Assembly: GCA_002840355.1 (NCBI GenBank)
Contig: PHAL01000009.1
Span: 1-64,000 of the forward strand
Direction of reading: 5' to 3'
Length of the DNA: 64,000 nt
Source of the DNA: Elusimicrobia bacterium HGW-Elusimicrobia-3
GTDB lineage: Bacteria > Elusimicrobiota > Elusimicrobia > Elusimicrobiales > UBA9959
Shown here: positions 37,768 to 46,037 of the stretch, piece by piece
Numbering within the stretch: position 1 is the first letter of the stretch
How the letters are laid out: the number at the start of each line of letters is the position of its first letter
Position numbers and translations under genes: made by a program
The notes under the pieces: model-generated
Databases searched by the model: none
What the model was told of the DNA's origin: nothing
The model's input: only the letters and a program-made list of their open reading frames with translations

Positions 37768-39288
37768 TCAGGGCTTCGCGGGCGACGCCGGAGCAGGTCT
37801 GGGGGCGGCGGCGGGCGGGACCGGCGCGGGTTTTGCGCCGGGCGCGGGGGCGGCGCCGGCGGGCTTGGCCGCCGCCGGGGCGGCCGCGGGCCTCGGGGCC
37901 GGCGCGCCGCGGCCCTTGAGCGTTACCAGGCCCTCTTTGATCAATTGGCGCAGGGTCTCTACCACCTTGGCCCTGTCGCCCTTGTAGGCTTCGGCCGGCA
38001 GGTCGCGCGTGAGCTCCAGCTCCTGCTTGAAGCGCTCCTGCATGCCCCCGGCCAGCTTGGCCAGGAAGGCGGCGGCGTGCGGGGAACCCTTGAGGGCCGC
38101 CGCCAGCACGCGCACCGGCAGCCTGCGGGCCAGCGTCTGCGCGTGGGCCGCTTCCAGGTCCTGGATGTTGGCCAGGCGCACCACGGAGGCGTTGAGTTTC
38201 TTGCCCATCACGGGGTCGAGGCGGGCGAAGGCCGCCAGGGCCTTCTCCTGCACGGTTTCGTCCAGGCCGCTGATTATGCCTACGGCCTTGTCCTCGCCGC
38301 CCACCACGTAGTCCAGCGCCGCCTGGACCTCGGCTTCGAGCGAGCGGATGCGCGCCTCCGGCATCAGGGTCACCTTGGGCAGCTGGGCCAGCGCGTCGGC
38401 GCTCTTCGGGTAGAGGGTTTCGGCCAGCCTGGCCGCCACGTCGCCGGGGGCGTAGCTGAGCACTATGGTCAGGTCCTCGGTAGAGCGCGTCTTCATGATG
38501 AAGGCCAGGCTGGAGAGGTGACCGGCGGTCAGGAACCAGAACGGGGGTTTGCGGCCGTCGGCGGGCTGGGCCGCCTGGGCTTCCTGCGCGCCCTTGACCT
38601 GCTCGCGGGCTTCGGGCTCGTCGCGGCGTTCGCCGCGCTCGGCGCGCTCGCCGCCGGCGGCGGCCGCCGCAGCGTGGGCGCTGAAGGCCTCCACGAAGGC
38701 GCCGGCGCTGCGCGACAGCGGCGCGAGGAATTTGAAAACGGTCAGGAAGGCCAGGATGGCCACCACTACTATCCAGGTCAGGCTCCAGAGGTTGGGGGGG
38801 AGGAAAAGGTCGGCGAAGGTCAGCGGGCGGACCTTGCGGAAATCCATGCGCTCGAGTGTTATCAGGTCCTGCCTGTCGGCGGGCAGGCCCAGCAGGCCGC
38901 CGGCCAGCTTGCGGGCCAGCTGCGCGTCCTCCTCGGAAACGGACTTGTCGAGTATCAGGCTGGCCGAGATCTCCTTGACCATCGTGAGGCTGCTCGAGAG
39001 CGAGGCCTCTCCCATCTTTTCCTGGCGCGGGATGCCGGGCAGGATCTCCCTGGCCTTCTTGTCCTGTTCCTGCAGCTCGGCGGAGATCATCACTATGATG
39101 TCCTCCGTGCCCAGCGCCTCCGAGAGCACCATCCTCACGCGCTTCTCCAGCGAGTTCTCCAGCGCGAGCTTGGCCTCTATGGACGACCGGCTGGCGGTCT
39201 GGGCCGCGAGCGGCGCCGCGGACAGGATGAATTGTGAGGCCGCCAGGGCGGCAAACAGGAAATATTTAATCATTAAGGTCCCCCGCAT
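37768..39288 (-). CDS. FliF(C-terminal)-FliG-like fusion protein (alternative start 39273 gives a signal peptide)
   Basis: Signal peptide; FliF-C-like VKEISASLILDKSVSEEDAQLARKLAGGLLGLPADRQDLITLERMDF; TM WSLTWIVVVAILAFLTVFKFL; FliG-C-like DPVMGKKLNASVVRLANIQDLE...VLAAALKG...VVETLRQLIKEGLVTLKG. Confidence 0.8.
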   Translation of the reverse strand: MRGTLMIKYFLFAALAASQFILSAAPLAAQTASRSSIEAKLALENSLEKRVRMVLSEALGTEDIIVMISAELQEQDKKAREILPGIPRQEKMGEASLSSSLTMVKEISASLILDKSVSEEDAQLARKLAGGLLGLPADRQDLITLERMDFRKVRPLTFADLFLPPNLWSLTWIVVVAILAFLTVFKFLAPLSRSAGAFVEAFSAHAAAAAAGGERAERGERRDEPEAREQVKGAQEAQAAQPADGRKPPFWFLTAGHLSSLAFIMKTRSTEDLTIVLSYAPGDVAARLAETLYPKSADALAQLPKVTLMPEARIRSLEAEVQAALDYVVGGEDKAVGIISGLDETVQEKALAAFARLDPVMGKKLNASVVRLANIQDLEAAHAQTLARRLPVRVLAAALKGSPHAAAFLAKLAGGMQERFKQELELTRDLPAEAYKGDRAKVVETLRQLIKEGLVTLKGRGAPAPRPAAAPAAAKPAGAAPAPGAKPAPVPPAAAPRPAPASPAKP

Positions 39289-39461
39289 TTATATGCGTAT
39301 TAACTGATTATATTATAGTGCGGGCGGCAGGCACAAGGAAAACCACAGGGCGGGCGGAGGCCGGCCGGGCTGTAACAAATCTGTCATTGAAATGGTTTAT
39401 CATTAGTGTATACTATAATGTCGGCGAACGGGCGTTTTGGGCCCGTCTGCCAATTTGCCAT

Positions 39462-40499
39462 ATGAAAATGCGGGCATATTTCGTGAGCACTGCGGCGGCG
39501 GCCCTGATGGTCGTCCGCCTCGCCGCGCCCGCCGGGGCCGCGGGGGCCGGCACCACCGCCGCCAATTTCCTGAAGATCCCCGTGGCCGCGCTGCCTACCG
39601 GCATGGGCGAGGCCTACACGGCCATGGTCGGCCCCGACTCCATCCTCTACAACCCCGCCGGCCTTGGGCTGATGAGCTACTCCGCTTTTTCGGGCGCGCA
39701 TAACCAGTACCTTATCGGGGTGAAACAGGAGTACCTCGCCGTGGCCTGGCGCTTCCCGTTCGCCACCGTGGGAGCGGCGTTCTCCTCGCTGTCGAGCGGC
39801 GACATCGACGCCTACGACGAGAACGACATGCCCATAGGCAAGACCTCCACCGGCCACAGGCTGATGGTCCTGTCCGTGGCCCAGAGCTGGCCCCATTTTA
39901 AAAAGGACGCGGGGCGCCTGGACCCGATGCTGATCAACCCGCCCTGGAGCAGGATCGAGCCGGTCACCGACTACCGCCCCAAGGTCTACCGCCTCTCCGC
40001 CGGCGCCAGCGTTAAGAAGATAGACGAAAAACTCGCCGGGGAAACCTCGGGCACCTACGCTTTCGACGCCGGGCTGACGCTGGTGCTGCCGCGGCATTTC
40101 CAGGTGGGCGCTTCCGCCCTCAACCTGGGCGGGGGGCAGAAATTCGCGGAGGTCACCTCCGGCCTGCCAGCGTCGCTGCGCTTCGGCGTGGCCAAGGATT
40201 TCCGCACCGTCAACGACATCATGATCTTCACGGTGGCTTCCGACATGGTCAAATTTTCGGACCAGGACTACATTTCCCTCACCGGCCTCGAGATCGACGT
40301 GATGAAGACCTTCCAGCTGCGCCTGGGCTACCGCAACAACAAGGACGCCGGCTCCAAGCTGTCGGGCGGCTTCGGCATGAACTTCGACCGGATGGCGGAC
40401 AAGAACAGCCTGGTGCGGGGGGCCCGCGTGGACTACTCCTACGTGGACTACGGCAGCCTGGGCGCCACCCACCGCCTGGGAGTACAGTTCGTCTGGTAG
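39462..40499 (+). CDS. PorV/UPF0164-like outer-membrane protein (second copy)
   Basis: NFLKIPVAALPTGMGEAYTAMVGPDSILYNPAGLG; start moved to 39462 with signal peptide; ends LGVQFVW. Confidence 0.8.
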   Translation: MKMRAYFVSTAAAALMVVRLAAPAGAAGAGTTAANFLKIPVAALPTGMGEAYTAMVGPDSILYNPAGLGLMSYSAFSGAHNQYLIGVKQEYLAVAWRFPFATVGAAFSSLSSGDIDAYDENDMPIGKTSTGHRLMVLSVAQSWPHFKKDAGRLDPMLINPPWSRIEPVTDYRPKVYRLSAGASVKKIDEKLAGETSGTYAFDAGLTLVLPRHFQVGASALNLGGGQKFAEVTSGLPASLRFGVAKDFRTVNDIMIFTVASDMVKFSDQDYISLTGLEIDVMKTFQLRLGYRNNKDAGSKLSGGFGMNFDRMADKNSLVRGARVDYSYVDYGSLGATHRLGVQFVW

Positions 40500-40559
40500 G
40501 CCGCGCTCCCCGCGCGGCGCGGCGGCTTAAAATCCCCGCGATATTTGTATAATTTAAAC

Positions 40560-41486
40560 GTGGATATCGAAAAATATATTAGAGAACGGGCCGCCGCGGT
40601 CAACAAGGCCCTGCCCGCTTTCGTCCTCGGGCTGAAGGGGGCGCAGCCCCGCCTGGCCGAAGCCATGGTCTATTCGCTGGCCGCCGGCGGCAAGCGCCTG
40701 CGCCCGGTGCTGATGGGCGCCGCCTACGAGATGTTCGGCGGCCGGGCCCGCGACATCCTGCCCGCGGCCTGCGCGCTGGAGCTGGTGCACACCTATTCAC
40801 TCGTGCACGACGACCTGCCCGCCATGGACGACGACGACCTGCGCCGCGGCCGCCCCACCAGCCACAAGGTATACGGCGAGGCGCTGGCCATCCTGGCCGG
40901 CGACGCGCTGCTGACCGACGCTTTCACCGTGCTGCTTTCCTCCAAATATCCCGCCCGCGTGAAGCCGGCCCACGTGCTGCGCGCCGCGGCCGTTCTCTCG
41001 GCGCGCGCCGGGGCCCGCGGCATGGTGTCCGGCCAGGCCGCCGACCTGCAGGCTGAAGGTTTCCTGCGGGGGCGGCTGACGCCCTCCCGCCGCGCCGCCG
41101 GCCGGAAGCTGCTGGCCTACATACACCTGCACAAGACCGCGGACCTGATCACGGCCGCCGTGGAGATGGGCGCCGCGCTGGCCGGAGCGCCGGAAAAAGA
41201 TTTCAGGGCGGTGTCCGCGTTCGGCCGGGAGCTGGGGCTCTGCTTCCAGGTGGCCGACGACGTGCTGGACGTGGCGGGGGACAAGAAGAAACTGGGCAAG
41301 AGCGGCAGCGACGCGCGCAACAACAAGCTCACCTACGCCTCGCTGCTGGGCGTGGAACAGGCGCGGCTCGAGGGCGAGGCCCTGCTGCGGCGCTCGCTGG
41401 CCAGGTTGCGCGGGGTGCGCGGCGCCGCGGCGCCCAAGGCGGCCCTGGCCGGCATAGCCGATTTCGTCTACAGGCGGGAAAATTAA
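40560..41486 (+). CDS. ispA: Polyprenyl (farnesyl/geranylgeranyl) diphosphate synthase; GTG start at 40560 preferred over TTG at 40545
   Basis: GGKRLRPVL, HTYSLVHDDLPAMDDDDLRRGRPTSH and FQVADDVLD Asp-rich motifs. Confidence 0.9.
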   Translation: MDIEKYIRERAAAVNKALPAFVLGLKGAQPRLAEAMVYSLAAGGKRLRPVLMGAAYEMFGGRARDILPAACALELVHTYSLVHDDLPAMDDDDLRRGRPTSHKVYGEALAILAGDALLTDAFTVLLSSKYPARVKPAHVLRAAAVLSARAGARGMVSGQAADLQAEGFLRGRLTPSRRAAGRKLLAYIHLHKTADLITAAVEMGAALAGAPEKDFRAVSAFGRELGLCFQVADDVLDVAGDKKKLGKSGSDARNNKLTYASLLGVEQARLEGEALLRRSLARLRGVRGAAAPKAALAGIADFVYRREN

Positions 41487-43369
41487 TGGCATTGCTGAAA
41501 AATATCAGGGGCTCCGAAGACATCAAGAAACTGAACATGGCGGACCTGCCGCGCCTGGCGGCCGAGGTGCGCAAACTCATCGTGGAGGGGGTAAGCCGCA
41601 CCGGCGGTCACCTGGCCAGCAGCCTGGGCTCGACCGACCTGATCCTCGCGCTCCACTACGTCTTCGACACGCCCCGCGACCGCCTGGTCTTCGACACCGG
41701 GCACCAGGCCTACGCGCACAAGATCCTGACCGGCCGCGCCGATAAATTCCACACCATACGCACCAAAGGGGGCCTCTCCGGTTTCCTCAAGCGCTACGAG
41801 TCCGAGTACGACGCCTTCGGCGCCGGCCACGCCTCCACGGCCTTGTCGGCCGCGGCGGGCATGGCCGCCGCGCGCGACCAGGCCGGGACTTCGCACCGCG
41901 TGGTGGCGGTGGTGGCCGACGGCGCGATGACCGGCGGCATGGCCTGGGAGGCCATGCAGAACGTCGGCCAGCTGGGCACGGACCTGCTGGTGGTGCTCAA
42001 CGACAACCAGATGTTCATCTCGCAGCGCGTAGGGCGCCTTGGAACTATCCTCACCAAGCTGCTCACGCTGGGCACGGTGCAGAACGCCGAGCGCAAGTTC
42101 GAGCTGTTCCTCAACCGCTTCGAGTTCTGGGGCAAGAAGATCCTCCGCGTGGCCAAGCGCGCCAGGGTGATGTTCTTTCCCGGCATGATCTTCGAGGAGA
42201 TGGGCTTTCATTATTACGGCCCTGTGGACGGCCACAACATCGAGGAGCTCGTAGAGGTGCTCGGCTACGTCAAGAAGCTCAAAGGGCCCGTGCTGCTGCA
42301 CGTGGTGACCAAGAAGGGCCGCGGCTACGAGCCGGCCGAGGACGCCCCCACCCATTTCCACGGCACGCCCAAGTTCGACATCGAGACCGGCGAGCTGGTG
42401 CGCAAGGGCGCCGCCGGCGGCGCGCCCACTTTCACCGCCGTATTCGGCGACACGCTGGTGCGCCTGGCCAGGAAAGATCCCCGGATCTGCGCCATCACGG
42501 CCGCCATGCCCGAGGGCACCGGCCTCGACAAGTTCCGCGACGCCTTCCCGCGCCGGTATTACGACGTGGGCATCGCCGAGGAGCACGCCGTCACTTTCGC
42601 GGCCGGCCTTGCCGCCGACGGCGCCCGCCCGGTGGTCGCGGTCTACTCCTCTTTCATGCAGCGCTCCTACGACCAGGTGCAGCACGACGTCTCCCTGCAG
42701 CGGCTGCCGGTGGTCATCGCCATGGACCGCGCCGGCATAGTGGGGGAGGACGGGCCCACGCACCACGGCGTTTTCGACATGGCCATCTTCCGCACGCTGC
42801 CCGACGTGGTGGCTATGGCCCCGGCCGACGAGAACGAGCTGCAGCACATGCTGGCCACGGCTTTCGCCTGCGGCCGGCCCGCGCTGCTGCGCTATCCCCG
42901 CGGCCGCGGCTACGGCGTGCCCATGGACCCCGAGCCGGCGCCGCTGCCGCTGGGCAGGGGGCGCGTGCTCTCGCGCGGCCGCGACCTGAATTTCCTGGCC
43001 ATCGGCAACCGGGTGCACCCGGCGCTGGAGGCCGCCAGCCTGCTGAAGGCCTCCGGCATCGACGCCGGCGTGGCCGACATGCGCTTCATAAAGCCGCTCG
43101 ACGAAGAGTTGGTGCGGGAACTGGCCGCGGCCGGCCCGCTGGTGACGGTCGAGGACGGCGCGCTGACCGGCGGTTTCGGCTCGGCCGTGCTGGAATTCCT
43201 CAACGCCGAAGACATCCCGGCCCGGTTGCTGCGCCTCGGCATCGCCGACGCCTACGTGGAGCAGGGCAGGCCCGAGGAACTTTACGCCGACATCGGAATT
43301 TCGCCCGAGCGCATGGCCGCCGCCGCGGCGGCCTGGCTGGGCGCGCGCGCGGGCGGAGCCCGCGCTTAA
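41486..43369 (+). CDS. dxs: 1-deoxy-D-xylulose-5-phosphate synthase
   Basis: GGHLASSLGSTDLILALHYVFDTPRDRLVFDTGHQAYAHKILTGR, GAGHASTALSAAAGMA, VAIAEEHAVTFAAGLA-type motifs; 1-bp overlap with ispA. Confidence 0.95.
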   Translation: MALLKNIRGSEDIKKLNMADLPRLAAEVRKLIVEGVSRTGGHLASSLGSTDLILALHYVFDTPRDRLVFDTGHQAYAHKILTGRADKFHTIRTKGGLSGFLKRYESEYDAFGAGHASTALSAAAGMAAARDQAGTSHRVVAVVADGAMTGGMAWEAMQNVGQLGTDLLVVLNDNQMFISQRVGRLGTILTKLLTLGTVQNAERKFELFLNRFEFWGKKILRVAKRARVMFFPGMIFEEMGFHYYGPVDGHNIEELVEVLGYVKKLKGPVLLHVVTKKGRGYEPAEDAPTHFHGTPKFDIETGELVRKGAAGGAPTFTAVFGDTLVRLARKDPRICAITAAMPEGTGLDKFRDAFPRRYYDVGIAEEHAVTFAAGLAADGARPVVAVYSSFMQRSYDQVQHDVSLQRLPVVIAMDRAGIVGEDGPTHHGVFDMAIFRTLPDVVAMAPADENELQHMLATAFACGRPALLRYPRGRGYGVPMDPEPAPLPLGRGRVLSRGRDLNFLAIGNRVHPALEAASLLKASGIDAGVADMRFIKPLDEELVRELAAAGPLVTVEDGALTGGFGSAVLEFLNAEDIPARLLRLGIADAYVEQGRPEELYADIGISPERMAAAAAAWLGARAGGARA

Positions 43370-43400
43370 GATCCGCAACACAACGCAACAAGGAGCAACC

Positions 43401-44261
43401 GTGAACAAGAAAATCAAAGTCAGCAAGGAAGTTTTAGCGCTTCGCAGGGCCAAGGCCTACAGGAAGGCCTACCTGGACCAGGAATTTCTCAGCAGCGACG
43501 CGATGCGCCCGGTGCGCCTGCAGCTGGAGCTGCAGAAGCCGGAGATGACGCTGGCCGAGCACGGCGTGAAATCCACCGTCGTGGTCTTCGGCAGCGCCCG
43601 CATCTGGGACAAGCCGCAGTCGGAGGACCGCGCGGCCGAAGTCCGCGCGATGCTGCGCAAGGACCCGAAGAACCCCATCCTCAAGAGCAAGGTGGCTTCG
43701 GTGGAAGGGCTTAAGAAGTCCGTCAAGTATTACGACGTGGCCCGCGACTTCGGGCGCCTGGTCTCCCAGGCGGACGTGTTCAAGGACCGCAAGCTCGTAG
43801 TCGTCACCGGCGGCGGCCCCGGCATCATGGAGGCCGCCAACCGCGGCGCGCACGACGCCGGCGCCAAGAACATCGGCCTCAACATCACCCTGGACATGGA
43901 GCAGGGCCCCAACCCTTACATCTCCCCCGAGTTCTGCTTCCGCTTCCATTACTTCGCCATCCGCAAGATGCACTTCGTCATGCGGGCCCGCGCGCTGGTG
44001 GCTTTCCCCGGCGGCTTCGGCACGATGGACGAGCTGTTCGAGGTGCTGACGCTGGTGCAGACCGGCAAGAAGACCCGCCTGCCCATCATCCTCGTCGGCA
44101 AGGACTACTGGACGGACGTGATCAACTTCCCCAATATGGCCAAGTGGGGCTATATCGCCAAGGAAGACCTCAAACTGTTCAGGTACGCCGAGACCGGCGC
44201 GGAGATCCTCAAGCACATACAGGACTTCTACAAGACCTACCCGCTGGCTAACGGGAAATAA
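43401..44261 (+). CDS. LOG-family protein (lysine decarboxylase-like Rossmann fold)
   Basis: VVTGGGPGIMEAANRGAHDAG and FPGGFGTMDELFEVLTLVQTGK. Confidence 0.9.
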   Translation: MNKKIKVSKEVLALRRAKAYRKAYLDQEFLSSDAMRPVRLQLELQKPEMTLAEHGVKSTVVVFGSARIWDKPQSEDRAAEVRAMLRKDPKNPILKSKVASVEGLKKSVKYYDVARDFGRLVSQADVFKDRKLVVVTGGGPGIMEAANRGAHDAGAKNIGLNITLDMEQGPNPYISPEFCFRFHYFAIRKMHFVMRARALVAFPGGFGTMDELFEVLTLVQTGKKTRLPIILVGKDYWTDVINFPNMAKWGYIAKEDLKLFRYAETGAEILKHIQDFYKTYPLANGK

Positions 44262-44569
44262 TGGCCACGACAGGACGGACAGCGGCCGCGCTCTGGGCGG
44301 CATTAGCCGCCGCCGCGGCGCTGGCCGCCGCCGTCCTCGTCTCTTTCTTTCCGCCTCCCGCCACCTTCGCTCTTGTCTACCCTCCGGACAACCCGCACGT
44401 GCGGCCGGGCCGTTTCACCGTGCCCGCCTGCAACGGCCTGCAGTGCCGCCTCTGCCCCTACGAGTGCTTTCTGCCCGAAGGCGCCCTCGGGCGCTGCAAG
44501 GTCAGGATCAACTACGGGGGCCGGATAAAGACGCTGGTTTACCCCAGGCCCGCCGCGGCCAAGAAATAA
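44261..44569 (+). CDS. Membrane-anchored small protein resembling only the N-terminal Cys region of AmmeMemoRadiSam radical SAM enzymes
   Basis: N-terminal TM; CNGLQCRLCPYECFLPEGALGRCKVRINYGGRIKTLVYP. Confidence 0.7.
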   Translation: MATTGRTAAALWAALAAAAALAAAVLVSFFPPPATFALVYPPDNPHVRPGRFTVPACNGLQCRLCPYECFLPEGALGRCKVRINYGGRIKTLVYPRPAAAKK

Positions 44570-44570
44570 T

Positions 44571-46037
44571 ATGCGCCTGAAAGCCGTCCTGTCCGCCGCG
44601 CTGCTCCTCCTGGCCCGCGCCGGCGCCGGGGGGCGCGAGCCCGCCGTGGCGGGCCGCTTCTACCCGGCCGACCCGGCGGCGCTCGCCGCGGCCGTGGACA
44701 GCTACCTGGCCGCAGGAAAAGCCGCCGGGCCGGAGGCGGAGATCGCGGCCGTGCTGGCGCCGCACGCCGGGTACGAGTATTCCGGCCGCCTGGCCGGCCT
44801 CGCTTACAAATTTATCGCCGACCGCTACGACACCGTGGTCATACTGGCCACCGGGCATACCAAAGAAGTGCGCGGAGCGGCCCTGCTGGCCTCCGACGCC
44901 TACGTAACGCCGCTGGGCAGGGTGGAGCCCGACCGGGCCCTGGCTGCCGCGCTGGTTAAAGCCAGCCCGCTCTTCGAGGACAGGCCCGCGGCCCACGCGG
45001 CCGAGCACGCCGTGGAGGTGCAGCTGCCTTTTCTGCAGCGCCGGCTTAAGAAACCTTTTAAACTGCTGGCCGCCACACTGAACGCCGCCGGTCCCGCGGA
45101 GCGCGCCGAGATCGGCGCCGCGCTGGCCGCCGCGCTTAAAGGTAAAAAAGCGCTGCTGGTGATCTCGGCGGACCTCTCGCATTACCCGTCCAGGGCCGAC
45201 GCCGCGGCTTCCGACGGCGCGCTGCGCCTGGCCCTTGAGGCCATGGACCCGGCGCTGCTGCGCGCCGCCGCGCAGTTCATAGCGCGAAAAAAGATCCCCG
45301 GGCTGGACACCTGCGCCTGCGGCGAGGCGGCCATAGAAGCCGGCCTCATCGCCGCGCGCCTGCTGGGGGCCGGGTCTTTCCTGACCCTGGCCGCGTCCGA
45401 CTCTTACGCCGAAAACCCCGCCGGGGATCCCGGCCGCGTGGTAGGGTATCTCTCCGGGTTTTTCCTGAAAGCCGGCAAGCCGGCCAGTCTGGCGCTTTCA
45501 AAAGCGCAGAAAGGCGCCCTGCTCCGCGAGGCCAGGCGCGCGCTGGAACTGCATTTCGCCGGAGAGAAGCCTCCCGTCGGGCTGGAGACGGATCCCCGCC
45601 TGAACCTGCCGGGGGCGGCTTTCGTTACGCTGCTGCGTGACGGGGCGCTGCGGGGCTGCGTGGGCACGGTCCGGCCGGCCCTGACGCTGGCGGACGCCGT
45701 GCGCTACGGGTCCCTCGGCGCGGCTTTCGAGGACGGCCGCTTCAAGCCGCTGCGCGAGGAAGAACTGGCCGGGGTCAGGCTGGAGATCTCCGTGCTGTCG
45801 CCCCTCCAGCCGGCGCAGGCGGACGCTATCAAGCCCGGCTTAGGGGTTTTCATCGAGCGGAGCGGCCGGAGCGGCCTCTTCCTGCCGCAGGTCTGGGAAC
45901 AGATCCCGGCCAAAGAGGATTTTATGGGTGAGCTCTGTGCCCAGAAAGCCGGGCTGCCTCGCGACTGCTGGCAGCAGGCCGGTACGGCCTTATATTCTTT
46001 TACGGTAGACTCTTTCGAGGAGGATAAACGGCGGTGA
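44571..46037 (+). CDS. Memo-AMMECR1 fusion (AmmeMemoRadiSam proteins B and A)
   Basis: VAGRFYPADPAALA, APHAGYEYSGRLAG, AAEHAVEVQLPFLQ (Memo); PGAAFVTLLRDGALRGCVGTVRP (AMMECR1). Confidence 0.9.
   Translation: MRLKAVLSAALLLLARAGAGGREPAVAGRFYPADPAALAAAVDSYLAAGKAAGPEAEIAAVLAPHAGYEYSGRLAGLAYKFIADRYDTVVILATGHTKEVRGAALLASDAYVTPLGRVEPDRALAAALVKASPLFEDRPAAHAAEHAVEVQLPFLQRRLKKPFKLLAATLNAAGPAERAEIGAALAAALKGKKALLVISADLSHYPSRADAAASDGALRLALEAMDPALLRAAAQFIARKKIPGLDTCACGEAAIEAGLIAARLLGAGSFLTLAASDSYAENPAGDPGRVVGYLSGFFLKAGKPASLALSKAQKGALLREARRALELHFAGEKPPVGLETDPRLNLPGAAFVTLLRDGALRGCVGTVRPALTLADAVRYGSLGAAFEDGRFKPLREEELAGVRLEISVLSPLQPAQADAIKPGLGVFIERSGRSGLFLPQVWEQIPAKEDFMGELCAQKAGLPRDCWQQAGTALYSFTVDSFEEDKRR

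Noticed and set aside
34702-39288. Zorya-type anti-phage system (ZorAB are MotAB homologs)
   Set aside because: No ZorC/ZorD/ZorE-like helicase or nuclease genes adjacent; MotA is of normal length without an obvious long tail; a FliG-like partner is present instead.
34702-39288. Ordinary flagellar operon
   Set aside because: No export, rod, hook, FliM/N or flagellin genes in the window and FliF lacks its N-terminal ring domains; a flagellar locus elsewhere cannot be excluded.
41483-43453. 656-aa minus-strand ORF opposite dxs
   Set aside because: Antisense of dxs, a clear housekeeping enzyme.
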